From contig NC_048545.1 in assembly GCF_902806685.2 (NCBI RefSeq), positions 10,341,852 through 10,405,851 on the forward strand: a DNA stretch of 64,000 nt, in the 5' to 3' direction. The translations under genes were made by a program, and so were the position numbers. This stretch comes from Maniola hyperantus. Taxonomy: Eukaryota; Arthropoda; Insecta; Lepidoptera; Nymphalidae. The notes beneath the pieces are model-generated. The model was not told the DNA's origin. It made no database searches and was given only the letters and a program-made list of their open reading frames with translations. Shown here piece after piece: positions 42,850-53,108 of this stretch (its first letter is position 1; every line of letters starts with the position of its first letter).

Positions 42850-43282
42850 AACCCATACTATTACAAATGCGAAAGTTTGTCTCTATGTACATACTCTAAA
42901 GGGCTCTAGCAGTCAGACATTTCTGCTAGCTGCTTTGTCTGGTGGGAGGCTTCGGCCGTGGCTAGTTACCACCCTACCGGCAAAGCCGTGCCGCCAAGCG
43001 ATTTAGCGTTCCGGTACGATGCCGTGTAGAAACCAAAGGGGTACGGGTTTAATAAAAACTGCCATACCCCTTTCAGGTTAGCCCGCTATCATCTTAGACT
43101 GCATCATCACTTACCACCAGGTGAGATTGCAGTCAAGGGCTAACTTGTATCTGAATAAAAAAAAAATAGCTTTTCAAGACCCATCCGTAATCCGTTAAGA
43201 GATAGTTTGCATCCCAGAGGTACGAAAATACAAAAAAATCCCATGCGATTTAAAAAAAATCAATACCTTCACGGCCATCATT
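42850..43282 (+). repeat. H1 Helitron-like element split by a SINE
   Basis: The left piece (CCCATACTATTACAAATGCG) and the right piece (CAAGACCCATCCGTAATCCG, GATAGTTTGCATCCCAGAGG) are the two sides of one decayed H1 copy. SINE-A lies between them. Confidence 0.6.
42935..43167 (+). mobile_element. SINE-A, 5'-truncated, nested in H1
   Basis: GTCTGGTGGGAGGCTTCGGC through AAACCAAAGGGGTACGGGTT to TTGTATCTGAATAAAAAAAA. The tRNA head is missing. Confidence 0.8.
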
Positions 43283-43371
43283 CACGCCTCACGCCACAAT
43301 GACAGAACCAATTTGAACAAAGTCACATGAATCAGCTGGTCTGAACGGAACTGAAGTTTGAAGTATGCTAT

Positions 43372-43572
43372 GATCATCATCATCAACAACCGATAGATTT
43401 CCACTTCTGGACATAGGACTTCCATACACCACGGTCTTGCGCTGCCTGAACCCAGCGTCGCGCCTGGCTTCCTGCGACTCACCTGATGTCGTCCATCCAC
43501 CTAGTGCGGGGTCTTCCAACGCTGCGCTTTCCGGTGCGAAGTTGCCATTCCAGCACCTTAGGTTCCCAACGT
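43372..43572 (-). mobile_element. RTE-like LINE 3' end
   Basis: (ATC)n tail complement, then the RTE C-terminus on the - strand. Frames include EDPALGGWTTSGESQEA and, in another, the VYGSPMSRSG end before the tail. It is frame-shifted and dead. Confidence 0.75.
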
Positions 43573-43972
43573 ATATTGGGTTTTTCGAAGTTTACTAATG
43601 AATTATGAGTCCTAATCTAAACTTAGTGGTTCAGTGGTTAACGTCATAAATTTAAGGCCTTGTAGATAACCATGATAGGAGTAAATTAGCAAGTGACGAA
43701 AGTTACAAACTAAAACACCGCGGCGGTACCTTGCTCCAGAGTTTTTCCATTAAAAAGCTACAACTTTAGCAGATCTTTAATGTTTCACGTGTTCGGAAAT
43801 GAAAGAAAATATGGAAGATTTTCGCACCAAGTTTAGAAGAGATAACTTAGACTTTAATTATTATTATTTAGATAAGTAACAAATTATATCGGAATACTTC
43901 TTGTTTTATATTATATGATTGAGACTTATATTAGAATCTTCTTTTTTTGCTGGTTTATAACATAATTCTTTA

Positions 43973-44148
43973 CTAGCTGATGCCCGCGACTTAGTCCGCG
44001 CGGATTTAGGTTTTTAAATCGCGTGGGTATTGTTTGATTATCCAGGTCTTTAGCAATAACCACACAAAAAACAACGTTGATCAGCTCTGTTGCGACTTGA
44101 TTGAAGGACAAAAACTACAAAACAAACACAATCGCAGTTATAATACGG
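43973..44148 (-). repeat. H1 variant, complement
   Basis: CTAG with a T flank, GATGCCCGCGACTTAGTCCG, GTTGCGACTTGATTGAAGGA and the decayed 5' end near 44148. It belongs to the 48699-48923 variant. Confidence 0.65.
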
Positions 44149-44439
44149 GTAATGATTACTATATGACTGCAGTTGTAATATGATTTTGCCTACGCTACTA
44201 ACTTAAGCTGCCTACGAAGTTTTCGCTATAAACGGCAGCAGGGTATAGCTCTGTGCCTCTGTCTTTCTTTAATCCTGTGAATGAACTGACATGCCCGCCA
44301 TTAATTGTAAATCCGTTAGACTTGGTGCCCAGGGGTTTCACTTAGAGACAGTCCCGTTTATAAGCTTCCCATCCAACTTATGGCTGTAGACCGTACGTTA
44401 CGATTAAAGTTTCGTAGTTTCCCCACTCAGTCTCATACA
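44149..44439. other. No gene seen
   Basis: Intronic sequence without a supported feature. Confidence 0.3.
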
Positions 44440-44600
44440 ACCGCCATTAAGGCTCCAACTCAACAATAACACCGCCTTTACAAGAACAACACCATCCTAC
44501 AAATTAATTACAAACGTGCTCAAATTTAAGATTGTACCTATTCGTATTACTTAACCGTGCAGTATGGGACATCGCCTTAATTAAGTATAACCGTATCACG
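44440..44600 (+). repeat. Possible diverged non-coding repeat P4, copy 1
   Basis: Weak block similarity to 50100-50240: AACAATAACACCGCCTTTAC, ATTACAAACGTGCTCAAATT, ACTTAACCGT and TCGCCTTAATTA. Confidence 0.35.
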
Positions 44601-44904
44601 AGATACATGAGACGTGGTCATTAATAAATTAATCCAATTAAAACGTATGTAAAGTCCCTTTGATGTTTCAAATCACGTTGAAATGTTGGCTCGGTTATGG
44701 ATTATCTCATATCTAATTCAATCTGCGAGAGTTATTGTAAAATTGATTAAATCAGGTAAGTCCGGGAGTTTAGCATTCCTAACTTTATTTAACTAAGGTT
44801 TTATTGCGGTTTGACGAGATAAATAAATTGTGGCTAGTAATAAAATAATTATAGAGAAGGACATTCTCAGTCATCGTGTCGGAAGGGGCACCTTTGTGTT
44901 CCTG

Positions 44905-45241
44905 GTTTATTTATTTATTCAGATACAAGCTAGCCCTTGACTGCAATCTCACCTGGTGGTAAGTGACGATGCAGTCTAAGATGGAAGCGGGCTAACCTGG
45001 AAGGGGTATGGCAGTTTTTAATAAACCCATGCCCCTTTGGTTTCTATATGGCATCGTACCGGAACGCTAAATCGCATGGCGGCACGGCTTTGCTGGTAGG
45101 GTGGTAACGGCCACGGCCGAAGCCTCCCACCAGACCAGACAAGAAATTTAAAAACTAAAAATTCCAAATCCCTGCCAGGAATCGAACCCGGGACCTCCCA
45201 CTAATAAGACCACAGCGCTTACCGCTGCGCCAGGGAGGTAG
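44905..45241 (-). mobile_element. SINE-A, full length
   Basis: The head on the - strand has an A box (complement TTACCGCTGCGCCA at 45219-45232) and a B box (complement GGAATCGAACCC at 45178-45189). The full body and an A-rich 3' end at about 44905 follow. It is close to 15694-16006 in length. Confidence 0.85.
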
Positions 45242-45365
45242 TCAAAAATGGGAAAATGTCACTTAAATCCTAGTGTGCCTCAGACGGTGTGGAGGATACT
45301 ATTGGTCCTCGAAGGAGGGTCCTCAGCAGGCACCACTGCACTGGCTGTAACATCCGCACACGGAA

Positions 45366-45582
45366 CTCTACTATAAGGGTGCTGGCATAAAGAGCCAGGT
45401 TTTCGGTACTGACAGGTTGGTGCGGGTAAAATAGCCCTATATTATCTTATGAGCTCTCACATAAAGAGGTTAATAGGTATAGGATAACATAAGGCTATTT
45501 TACCTGCACTGGGTGATACCAACCGCGACGGCGGCCTGTCGATACCGGAAACCTGCTTCTCTATACGAGCACCCTTATGTGT
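45366..45582. mobile_element. Foldback element
   Basis: The left arm 45366-45452 and right arm 45484-45582 are inverted, with about 80-90 bases pairing: TAAGGGTGCT, CAGGTTTTCGGTA.TGACAGG and GGTAAAATAGCC with complements. The short loop contains AGCTCTCACATAAAGAGG. Confidence 0.7.
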
Positions 45583-46168
45583 CATATTAAAATTCCGCAC
45601 AAGACTATGAATCCCACTAGATTTGTCCTTAGCGGAAAGTTTGGTTGAAATGTTATTTAAAAAAATGAACATAGTGCCCCGTCCTTTAGTTTGGCTCGTC
45701 TTGGCGGGGGCACTGCTGTGCCCCCTGATATAGTACCTAATGTTGTGTTACTGAAAAAAAAGGTATCTAGTATTGCGTTTCTACTTATGACGTCACTACT
45801 CACTACGCCCTAGATCTATGCCTTGAGCCTTGAATTTCTTTTGTAAAATAATAGGTATTAGTACTAGTACAAATTAATATTAATTTAAAAGAATGATTCC
45901 AAAGTTCCCTTATAATATAATAATCAAGTAGGTACTTACGAAAAACTAAAAACTTGAAAGTTATTTTCCTGTAAAAAAAGTGTATGACAAATAAAAATGT
46001 ATTTCACATCTCCTTTCAAAGTTGCTGCAAAAGCTAAATTGCAAAGTTACGTAACTTTATGATGAAAATGCAAGAAGTCTTTTATGAGGTAGGTAGACGT
46101 GGCATTCCCTCACATTATTACAAATTCATGAAAATTCTTCATTTACAAGTTACAACATTTTTCAATCA
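45583..46168. other. No gene seen
   Basis: AT-rich intronic sequence up to the poly(T) that marks the end of the RT element. Confidence 0.3.
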
Positions 46169-46212
46169 TTTTTTTTTTTTTTTAATACAATAAAACTTAA
46201 AGCTAGCCTTAT
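46169..46212 (-). other. 3' UTR and poly(A) tail of the RT element
   Basis: A run of 17 T at 46169-46185 is the poly(A) tail on the - strand, only 27 bases after the stop codon. A variant ATTAAA stands at the tail. This marks a retrotransposed copy. Confidence 0.75.
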
Positions 46213-48525
46213 CTAATTACTATATAAATCATGACCGCGTGGAATGGTGCCAAGAATACTGGCTGCATTTCCGCGCTGGACAGCCAGGCTGATCCGCTGC
46301 GCAAAAAATGAGCCAGCCCTTCTGTCACCAGTTGAGGCTATTAATCGCGGTGAAATGTCTCGTAAAAAATTTTTAGCACTAAGACTCCATGGCCCCAGGG
46401 TCTCCACGGCAAACGGCACAAAAATGTAACTCTCTATAAGAGAGGCATACTTGCGCCGCTTGCCGTTTTCAGCTGTTTCTGCTGCGGCTCCCGGTCTTGA
46501 TGCTGTCTTCCTGATATGACACGGGGCCAATGTGTCAACGCAAGTTGCGTCCCACATTAGCGCCCGTCCCCGTTCCCAGGGAACCAGCGTCAATCCATCA
46601 GGTCTCTTGCCATCATCCCGACTAATCCCTGCCGGCTCAATGAGCGCAGGAATATTTATGGTGGCAAGAGCTCTTTTAATTGTATCGTTAAGAGAGCCAT
46701 GCCTAAACAGCCTACCGGAGCTCCTTTGGCAAGAGAGTCCGTGGATTCCAAATTTATCAACCTCTTTTCCACACGGACATCTGTGCTGATGGCACAGTGG
46801 TGTTCCCAATCTGAGACCTAGAGCCACACGAAAACTTTCGTTATCTAAAAGTGTGCCGAGATTTTTTGATGGCAAGGCATGCAGCCAATACCCAGATTCC
46901 TTTTCGGATAATGCTAGAAGCCTGGCACGATCTCTGTCACTTGTAAGATTTTGAACCAAATTCGTATGTGTCAGTTGAACCAATGGCAAATCCCAAAGTT
47001 TTTGTGTAGTACGTTCCTTCGGGATGTCGACATTGGGACATCTGACCTTCCAACTCTCTAGGGCCTCTGTGGCATAGGTCAATGATGAATTGGGTTTGAG
47101 AATTCGAGAGCTAAGCTCTTTTATACTATGCACAGAGGACAGAAAAGCCGGAAGAGCTACACTGGAAATTTTCCTCACGCCGATGCCACCGTACTTGACC
47201 GGTAAAGTTGCTTGGTTCCAGGAGTGCTCATCAAAAGTTAAATTTAGAATTTGTTCTAGTGTACTTTTAAGGGTGGCATCCATGTTATCGAGTAGTCCAT
47301 GAAATTTCCAAATTGGGCTCGCGCGGAGAATGTAAATTAATTTAGGTACAAAAAGGCAATATTTTAGGATCGAAAATGCAATGTGAGAATTTAGAGTGCC
47401 CAATTTGTCGGTATTAGCCGAAAATGTTCTGACTTTTTGATCCAAGAGTGGTTGTATGGATTCATTATAAAGAGGAGCACCGAGAAGGCAAAGTGAACGT
47501 TTATCAAGTATTTTAATATTAGGTGAAATTTCATTGAATAATTCAGAGGCCAATAGAATTCTTTCTTGCGACAGTTTTTCTGTAAAAAACAATTCGCATT
47601 TCGAAAAATTAAGTTCTAAACCAATTTTCCCAAACTGTTGCTTAATATGATTAAGATCTTTTAGAACGTCATCCACGTTGCCCCCAATGGTTCCATCATC
47701 AAGATACCATATGTTAAATTTAGATGTTAAATTTGAGATATGGTTATGGATCCCTAAGCTGAACAGGGCCGGACCTAAAGGATCCCCCTGCTGAACGCCT
47801 ACAGAAGACTTAATATCGCTATCTCCAAAGAATAATTTAGAAGCAGAGCTGTAACATTGCCAAACATATGGGTAAATTTCAGGAAGTTGCGTTGAGACTT
47901 CTGTCAGCAAAGTTGCCCTGTCCAAAGAATTAAAAGCATTCTTTACATCTACTTTCAGCAGTACCTCAACCTCGCCATTCGTTAAGAAAGTACGAGCCGA
48001 ATGAACTGCTGCTTCACAACCTCCTTTACTGCCGAATCCAACTTGAATAGGTTGGAGTTTATCCTTTAGGGTAGAGACTATGTGACTACACGCTAATTTT
48101 GACGCCAAACGGCGAAAAGTACAGCCAACAGCGATGGGACGGATGCCACCATCTTTCTTATTGAAAGCACAAAGCCTCGCGCCATAAAGGAATGGTAGAA
48201 AGGATGAATTTACCTCGCCAGATAACATGAAATTACATAGTCTGGTAATGTCGCTCAGTAGCGCCTTGCCGGCGTCCCCAGCAGTAACTCCCACAAGATC
48301 CTTAAGATGTTGTGGCGTTATGCCGTCCATGCCACCAGCAGAGCCACTAGAAAACGACATTATCGCAGCGTAAGTTTCTTCATCCTTTATCTGTAAATAA
48401 GAAGTGTTAGAAGGTGGATCTGGCAGCACAGAATCGGTATTTGGTAAGGGATGCTTGTCACGTAAGGCTTCCAGCGTTATATCATTGAATGGAGCCAGTG
48501 TATCACTAGAAAATTGTTTGAAAAA
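46213..48525 (-). CDS. Reverse transcriptase / restriction-like endonuclease protein of a non-LTR-type element
   Basis: One uninterrupted frame of about 770 codons, from just after TAG (48526-48528) to the stop at 46213-46215. Numbering is from the GTG codon at 48427-48429. An RT domain is clear: a Gly-rich start near 28-37, GIRPIAVGCTFRR at 95-107, the first catalytic Asp in KVDVKNAFN (161), GVQQGDPLGP (211-220) and YLDD (242-245). A zinc motif follows, C551-x-C553-x9-H563-x3-C567. Then comes KRPDG (P610, D611) with WDAT (D627) and a Lys-rich patch near 657-660, the pattern of the PD-(D/E)xK endonuclease of R2/R4-like elements. No Met begins the conserved region. Upstream of residue 1 the frame still reads FSSDTLAPFNDITLEALRDK, which looks conserved, so the copy is 5'-truncated or its first exon is missing. 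It lies antisense in the CUB-gene intron. The clade is not assigned. Role (target-primed retrotransposition) is inferred from domains. Confidence 0.8.
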   Translation of the reverse strand, partial: FFKQFSSDTLAPFNDITLEALRDKHPLPNTDSVLPDPPSNTSYLQIKDEETYAAIMSFSSGSAGGMDGITPQHLKDLVGVTAGDAGKALLSDITRLCNFMLSGEVNSSFLPFLYGARLCAFNKKDGGIRPIAVGCTFRRLASKLACSHIVSTLKDKLQPIQVGFGSKGGCEAAVHSARTFLTNGEVEVLLKVDVKNAFNSLDRATLLTEVSTQLPEIYPYVWQCYSSASKLFFGDSDIKSSVGVQQGDPLGPALFSLGIHNHISNLTSKFNIWYLDDGTIGGNVDDVLKDLNHIKQQFGKIGLELNFSKCELFFTEKLSQERILLASELFNEISPNIKILDKRSLCLLGAPLYNESIQPLLDQKVRTFSANTDKLGTLNSHIAFSILKYCLFVPKLIYILRASPIWKFHGLLDNMDATLKSTLEQILNLTFDEHSWNQATLPVKYGGIGVRKISSVALPAFLSSVHSIKELSSRILKPNSSLTYATEALESWKVRCPNVDIPKERTTQKLWDLPLVQLTHTNLVQNLTSDRDRARLLALSEKESGYWLHALPSKNLGTLLDNESFRVALGLRLGTPLCHQHRCPCGKEVDKFGIHGLSCQRSSGRLFRHGSLNDTIKRALATINIPALIEPAGISRDDGKRPDGLTLVPWERGRALMWDATCVDTLAPCHIRKTASRPGAAAETAENGKRRKYASLIESYIFVPFAVETLGPWSLSAKNFLRDISPRLIASTGDRRAGSFFAQRISLAVQRGNAASILGTIPRGHDLYSN

Positions 48526-48698
48526 CTATCATTTTTTATTTGCCTTTCATTTCACTAGATTTGGCTTTTATTTTGTTAGATTTTGATTTTAAAATAATTT
48601 GTGGTTTTATTAAAATGGTCACATTTATATAATTAATAATCTGCTTGAGTTTTATACCCGCGCAAGGTTATTTGTAATTTAAATTATAAGGAGAAAAA
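48526..48698. other. Flank of the RT element
   Basis: AT-rich. No conserved coding continues upstream of the RT frame, and no clear target-site duplication with 46150-46168 is seen. Confidence 0.35.
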
Positions 48699-48923
48699 TC
48701 ACTACCCCTATTATAAATGCGAAAGTGTGTTTGTTTGTTGGTTTATTGGTTTGTCCTTCAATCACGTCGCAACGGTGCAACGGATCAACGCGATTTTTTG
48801 CATGAGTATAGTTTAAGACCTGGAGAGTGACATAGACTACTTTTTATCCCGGAGAATCAAAGAGCTCCCACGGCATTTTTTAAAATCTAAATCCAAGCGC
48901 ACGAAGTCATGGGCATCAGCTAG
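48699..48923 (+). mobile_element. H1 variant Helitron-like element, complete
   Basis: Starts TCACTACCCCTATTATAAAT after an A. It contains TTTGTTGGTTTATTGGTTTG, CCTTCAATCACGTCGCAACG and TGCATGAGTATAGTTTAAGA, and ends CATGGGCATCAGCTAG. The 5' third differs from 5748-5985 while the 3' part is shared. Confidence 0.7.
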
Positions 48924-49623
48924 CGAGTCATAAAATATATAAATCTGCTGATCTATAAAAATGCTTTTTGTACTTACACATTTTATTAGCATATTATTCA
49001 AGTCACGTTTCGTGTATAACCCATATCAATTGTAGATAAAAGTTAAGTAACGAACTAAATTGTGTAGGTATTGACTTTACAAGTGAAACGATATTTTGAA
49101 TTCTTGACTTATCTTTCCCTTTATCTTTCTCAATATGTTAACTTGCCCAGACTTTACGTTGCGTATTAAGCATGTATGAATGTTATGTAGGTACAAACAT
49201 ACCTACCCTGGTAAAGGACCACCACTTTTTGAAGTACGTTCTTAGGTATATATCTACGAGTACGTAGCCTGTGTCGCTATGCGTATGTGTCTTACACACA
49301 AGCGCACATACGTTCATTTCTTCTTAATCTTCACTTTCAAAAATAATGGGAAGAACTCTATAGAATCTCTATTTTGATTTAACAAATAACTGACGGAACT
49401 CTAAAAATGGCGGAATATAATATTTTACAGCCACATCCCTATATTGATTTATTCGATGAAATCCATTACACATTTACATCCGATACTTTTTCAGCTTAAC
49501 GACATGTATTTGAAGCGGACACGGGGATATTATTAAAATTTTACGATTTTAAATTTTGAGATTGAACAAAATACAAAAATTACATATTTAGACAATTTAC
49601 ATTGTTCCTCTCTTATACTGTTA
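48924..49623. other. No gene seen
   Basis: AT-rich intronic sequence with nothing supported. Confidence 0.3.
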
Positions 49624-49856
49624 CTAGCTTATGCTCGCGACTTCGTCCGCGTGGACTACACAATTTTCGAACCCCTATTTCACTTCCTTAGGGGTTGCAT
49701 TTTCAAAAACCCTTTCTTAGCAGATGCTTAAGTCATAATAGCTATCTGCATGCCAAATTTCTACCGGATCCGTCAAATAAATAATTTGAGCTGTGCGTTG
49801 ATAGATCAGTCAGGACAGTCAGTCAGTCAGTAACCTTTTCCTTGTATATATTTAGA
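49624..49856 (-). mobile_element. H2 Helitron-like element, complete
   Basis: Complement starts TCTAAATATATACAAGGAAA after an A. GACTGACTGACTGTCCTGAC, CAACGCACAGCTC and CACGCGGACGAAGTCGCGAG follow, then CTAG before a T. Confidence 0.8.
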
Positions 49857-50099
49857 TTCATAATTTTTGAAAAAATATTTTATTTAGATGGCCTTTAAAA
49901 GCTATTCTATCACAAAACTAGCTTCAGTCTTCGGTTCTACATGCGAAAAATTCGTGTCAAGCTGTTGCTCACATCTAGAAGTCTAGTTTGGTTAATACTT
50001 ACATCTAAAATAAATAATAATTAAAATTTTCATATGTATGTGTACTTATCTTTCATATGGGAGCAAGTTAATTTAATATTATGGCAGTTTGCATACAAC

Positions 50100-50240
50100 G
50101 TGATGCTTAAAATTAACAATAGCACCACCTCTGCAACATGATACTCTAAACTGATTACAAAAGTGTTGAATTTCAGGCTGTTTTATGACCACTTAACCGT
50201 CAAGAGGTCTTCGCCTTAATTATTGTGATTTTTAAACAAT
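50100..50240 (+). repeat. Possible diverged non-coding repeat P4, copy 2
   Basis: Partner of 44440-44600: AACAATAGCACCACCTCTGC, ATTACAAAAGTGTTGAATTT, ACTTAACCGTC and TCGCCTTAATTA. Confidence 0.35.
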
Positions 50241-50359
50241 TGCCATGTGTTTTTATCGTTAAAATTACAACGTTCCTTTTTTTAATAAGATAATAATGTT
50301 AGATAAGTTTTCTTTTGTGCACGCATTTTCATTGTATAATATGCTTTAGTTTTTAGTTA

Positions 50360-50540
50360 TCATTTATTATAAATGCGAATGTGTGTTTGTTTGTTGGTTT
50401 GTCCTTCAATCACATCGCAACGGTGCAAAGGATTGACGTGATTTTTTGCATGGGTATAGATTAAGACTTGGAGGACAACGATAAAATAGGGGTTTGAAAT
50501 TTGTTTAGTCCACGCGGGCGAAGTCGCGGTAATAAACTAG
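50360..50540 (+). mobile_element. Chimeric H1-variant/H2 Helitron-like element
   Basis: The 5' part is the H1 variant (ATTATAAATGCGAATGTGTG, CCTTCAATCACATCGCAACG, GCATGGGTATAGATTAAGAC). From about 50485 it is H2 (GGGGTTTGAAATTTGTTTAG, then CCACGCGGGCGAAGTCGCGG). It ends CTAG before a T and starts TC after an A. Confidence 0.65.
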
Positions 50541-50763
50541 TTTGTAGACACATATCAAATACTGAATTCACTGGGTCATAATGGCAATCGATTAGTGACA
50601 AAGTAAGGAACTCAAATTGTCGTCGATTTAACCTTTGATAAGTCATGTGTGTGCTTTTGATTGGGCCCAGTCAAGTGAAGGAACAGCAGTAAATCCTTTG
50701 CTTTTACTGTTCAATTGTCAGGAGGTACACTGCATTTATCTGTAAGTACCTTATTTTTCTACT

Positions 50764-50992
50764 GTCATCATCAACTGCATCATTATAATGAACCCATCGC
50801 CAGCGCAATACTGAGCAGGTCTCCTCTCAGAATGAAACGTCTCCATAATGTTCTCAAAATATGAGCGAAGTCTACCAATAAGCAAAATGGCCAGCGTGGT
50901 GGACTTTGGCCAAACCTTTCTCATTCTGAGAAGAGACTTGAGCTAGACTCGAGCTCAGTAATAGGGCGGTGATGGGTTGATCATAATAAAAG
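50764..50992. mobile_element. Two SINE-C fragments in inverted order
   Basis: About 50764-50838 is the complement of the SINE-C 3' end (GAACCCATCGCCAGCG, GTCTCCTCTCAGAATGA). From 50839 a + strand piece follows (CTCCATAATGTTCTCAAAAT, GCCAGCGTGGTGGACTTTGG), ending GATGGGTTGATCATAATA. Confidence 0.6.
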
Positions 50993-51519
50993 CCGGGGTG
51001 GGAAATATAGTTCTTTTTAATCGTGAAGTGCTGAGAACAGAACTTTACTATCACTACAATTTAGTCTATGAGAGAAGCTATTAATATTGTATTAACCTAA
51101 ACTTATAAACGTACGTAGTTAAGAATTTTTATTGGAAGACACTTTGTTCTTGTATTCTTTGAATTGCACTAGCACTATACTTTCACTATGACAACACTAG
51201 CTCAAAAGGTTCAGTCCTTTTAAGTATACGTATTAGGTCTGTGTTGTCGAGGAGCTGGATAGCGTAGGGGCATCTAGTATTGTATGAATTTATAAAGTAG
51301 CAGCGCTGTCACGATCAGAGCGATCTGCTGCTCGATTGCGGTACAATGACAGCTACAATGTTACGATCGCAATCACCTTTGATTAATTGACGCTCGCTCA
51401 CTATTGGCTTCAAAGCCTTGTAGCTAGCGACAAGAATCGAACAAATTCAGCCAATCTCAACAATTAAGATTGTAATAATAATTGATGCAGGTTTTACGAA
51501 ATCGACCTGTCTTTTGCTC
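50993..51519. other. No gene seen
   Basis: Intronic, moderately AT-rich with nothing supported. Confidence 0.3.
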
Positions 51520-51559
51520 TGTTGCTCTGTAAGTAAATCGATCGATTTCCAGAGCAACA
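51520..51559. repeat. Nested palindrome
   Basis: The outer arms TGTTGCTCTG and CAGAGCAACA are exact complements and enclose AAATCGATCGATTT, itself a 14-bp palindrome. Confidence 0.75.
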
Positions 51560-53014
51560 ATGGTTAAAAATAAAATAAGAAACATAAAATTCATCATGAA
51601 ACAAAGTTTTGAATCACACATTTCAACAATTTCATTAGTATAACTCAAAAATACTTCTCACTCCAAAAACGAAATAACCCAGGATCACGAACATCACAAG
51701 GCTGTGTTGTCCTTAAATCGCGTCTAAAGCCTTCGCCCCAAATTCCAGGAGAGATCAAAGCGGAGCCAGAGATCGTTCGTGAAATAGTTTCAATTAACCG
51801 CAATTTGTGCGTCACAGAAGCGTAAGATTAGAATCTTAACGCTTGGTCCGAGATTAGGTTGCTAGATAGAACGAACTGGAATAAAACTGATAAGAACCTT
51901 AATCATAGCTACGAGAGTCAGAATTATATTATAAATTAGTATTAATTAACATGTTAATAGAGCGGTCTAAGTGGGCTTTTGTCCAACCGTCCGCGCCGGC
52001 GATTAGCGAGAGACAAGTTGAACTAAAAACTAGAAATGACTTGGCGAGCAATGAGAAGCGAGTGTGTAGTTGAGAATTTTTTGTCGCTGGGCTATAAGCA
52101 AGTGTGTGAGTGCGTCGAGTGATTACTGCCGGTTGCTCGGTTAGGCAACCGAGTTTTTTTTTAATCCTTGCGCAAATTGTGTTTTGACCGCCAAGAGTAC
52201 GTCGCTGAGCGGGTTTTTTATTTAATAGCTCTCTTCGCTGCAATAAATTAGTGGAGAGAGAGTTCTCATTGGCAGTGTGCACGCCAGCGATAAACTATCA
52301 AAGATAAGTATTATCTCTTTTGTTGACACAGCGTCATACATCGATTGCACGTTTCTTGAGTAAGAAAATAGTCGAGAGTCAGTTTCCGCGACGGCGGTGG
52401 GACAAGTACCTTATAGTGTGACAAAAAATTGGCGACACAAACAATCTAGTAAAAATCATAAAAGCCACGAATCAAAAACGAGCAAAATATAGATTTTTGC
52501 ACTAACCATAGCCTTTTTTAGACATCATAGCACCTTTAACCTCGAAAAATCTTCAAGTTGAGGCACTGTAATTGGTATTAAGAGAAAAGCTACTTTAAAA
52601 CATAAAAAAAAGAATTAAAATGTAAAAGACATAAAAGTGCAACTAAGTCACAGTCTCAACCGACCCATTTAATTCAATTGAAGTAGCTCTCTTTCTTTAG
52701 TGCTATTTTAATTTATACAATGAACTTTGTTGGCAGCTAGCGTATTAAGAGAACCCTTAAGATGCTGTTTGCTGCCAAACGACTACTTAAGAGATAATAG
52801 AGAACCTCGGAAAAATTCAATGAGTGGAAAAATCATTTTTGATTAGCAGCCTCTTGTGAAATACTTATTTGAAACATGGTAGAAGTATAGAATTAGGGAG
52901 TACTTCGAGGTACTAGTACTTCATAATCCTATGGCTAGGATAAATATAACCTACCTAACTAAAGTACATTGATTCCGCTAATTTCTTAACAGCACTACCA
53001 CTATTCAATATAAA
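51560..53014. other. Unassigned stretch of less repetitive character
   Basis: No exon is recognised. From about 51950 to 52440 it is GC-richer than its surroundings, with open frames on the - strand but no recognisable product. At 52133-52158, CTCGGTT and AACCGAG pair around AGGC and are followed by a T-run. It may be unique intronic or regulatory sequence. Confidence 0.3.
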
Positions 53015-53108
53015 CTCTCGGTAGGAAAGGTATTCTGAACCAGTGGTCGATGCATTTGACGATTCTAAAGTTCAAAGTTTATTTGAATAAAAAAAATATT
53101 CTACTCTA
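53015..53108 (+). mobile_element. CR1-like LINE 3' UTR fragment
   Basis: TAGGAAAGGTATTCTGAACC, then GTGGTCGATGCATTTGACGA, ending in an A-rich tail. It matches 1310-1425. Confidence 0.6.

Noticed and set aside
51929..52282. 117-codon ORF on the - strand
   Set aside because: No domain, no splice sites and no support beyond length, although the region is less repetitive than its surroundings.
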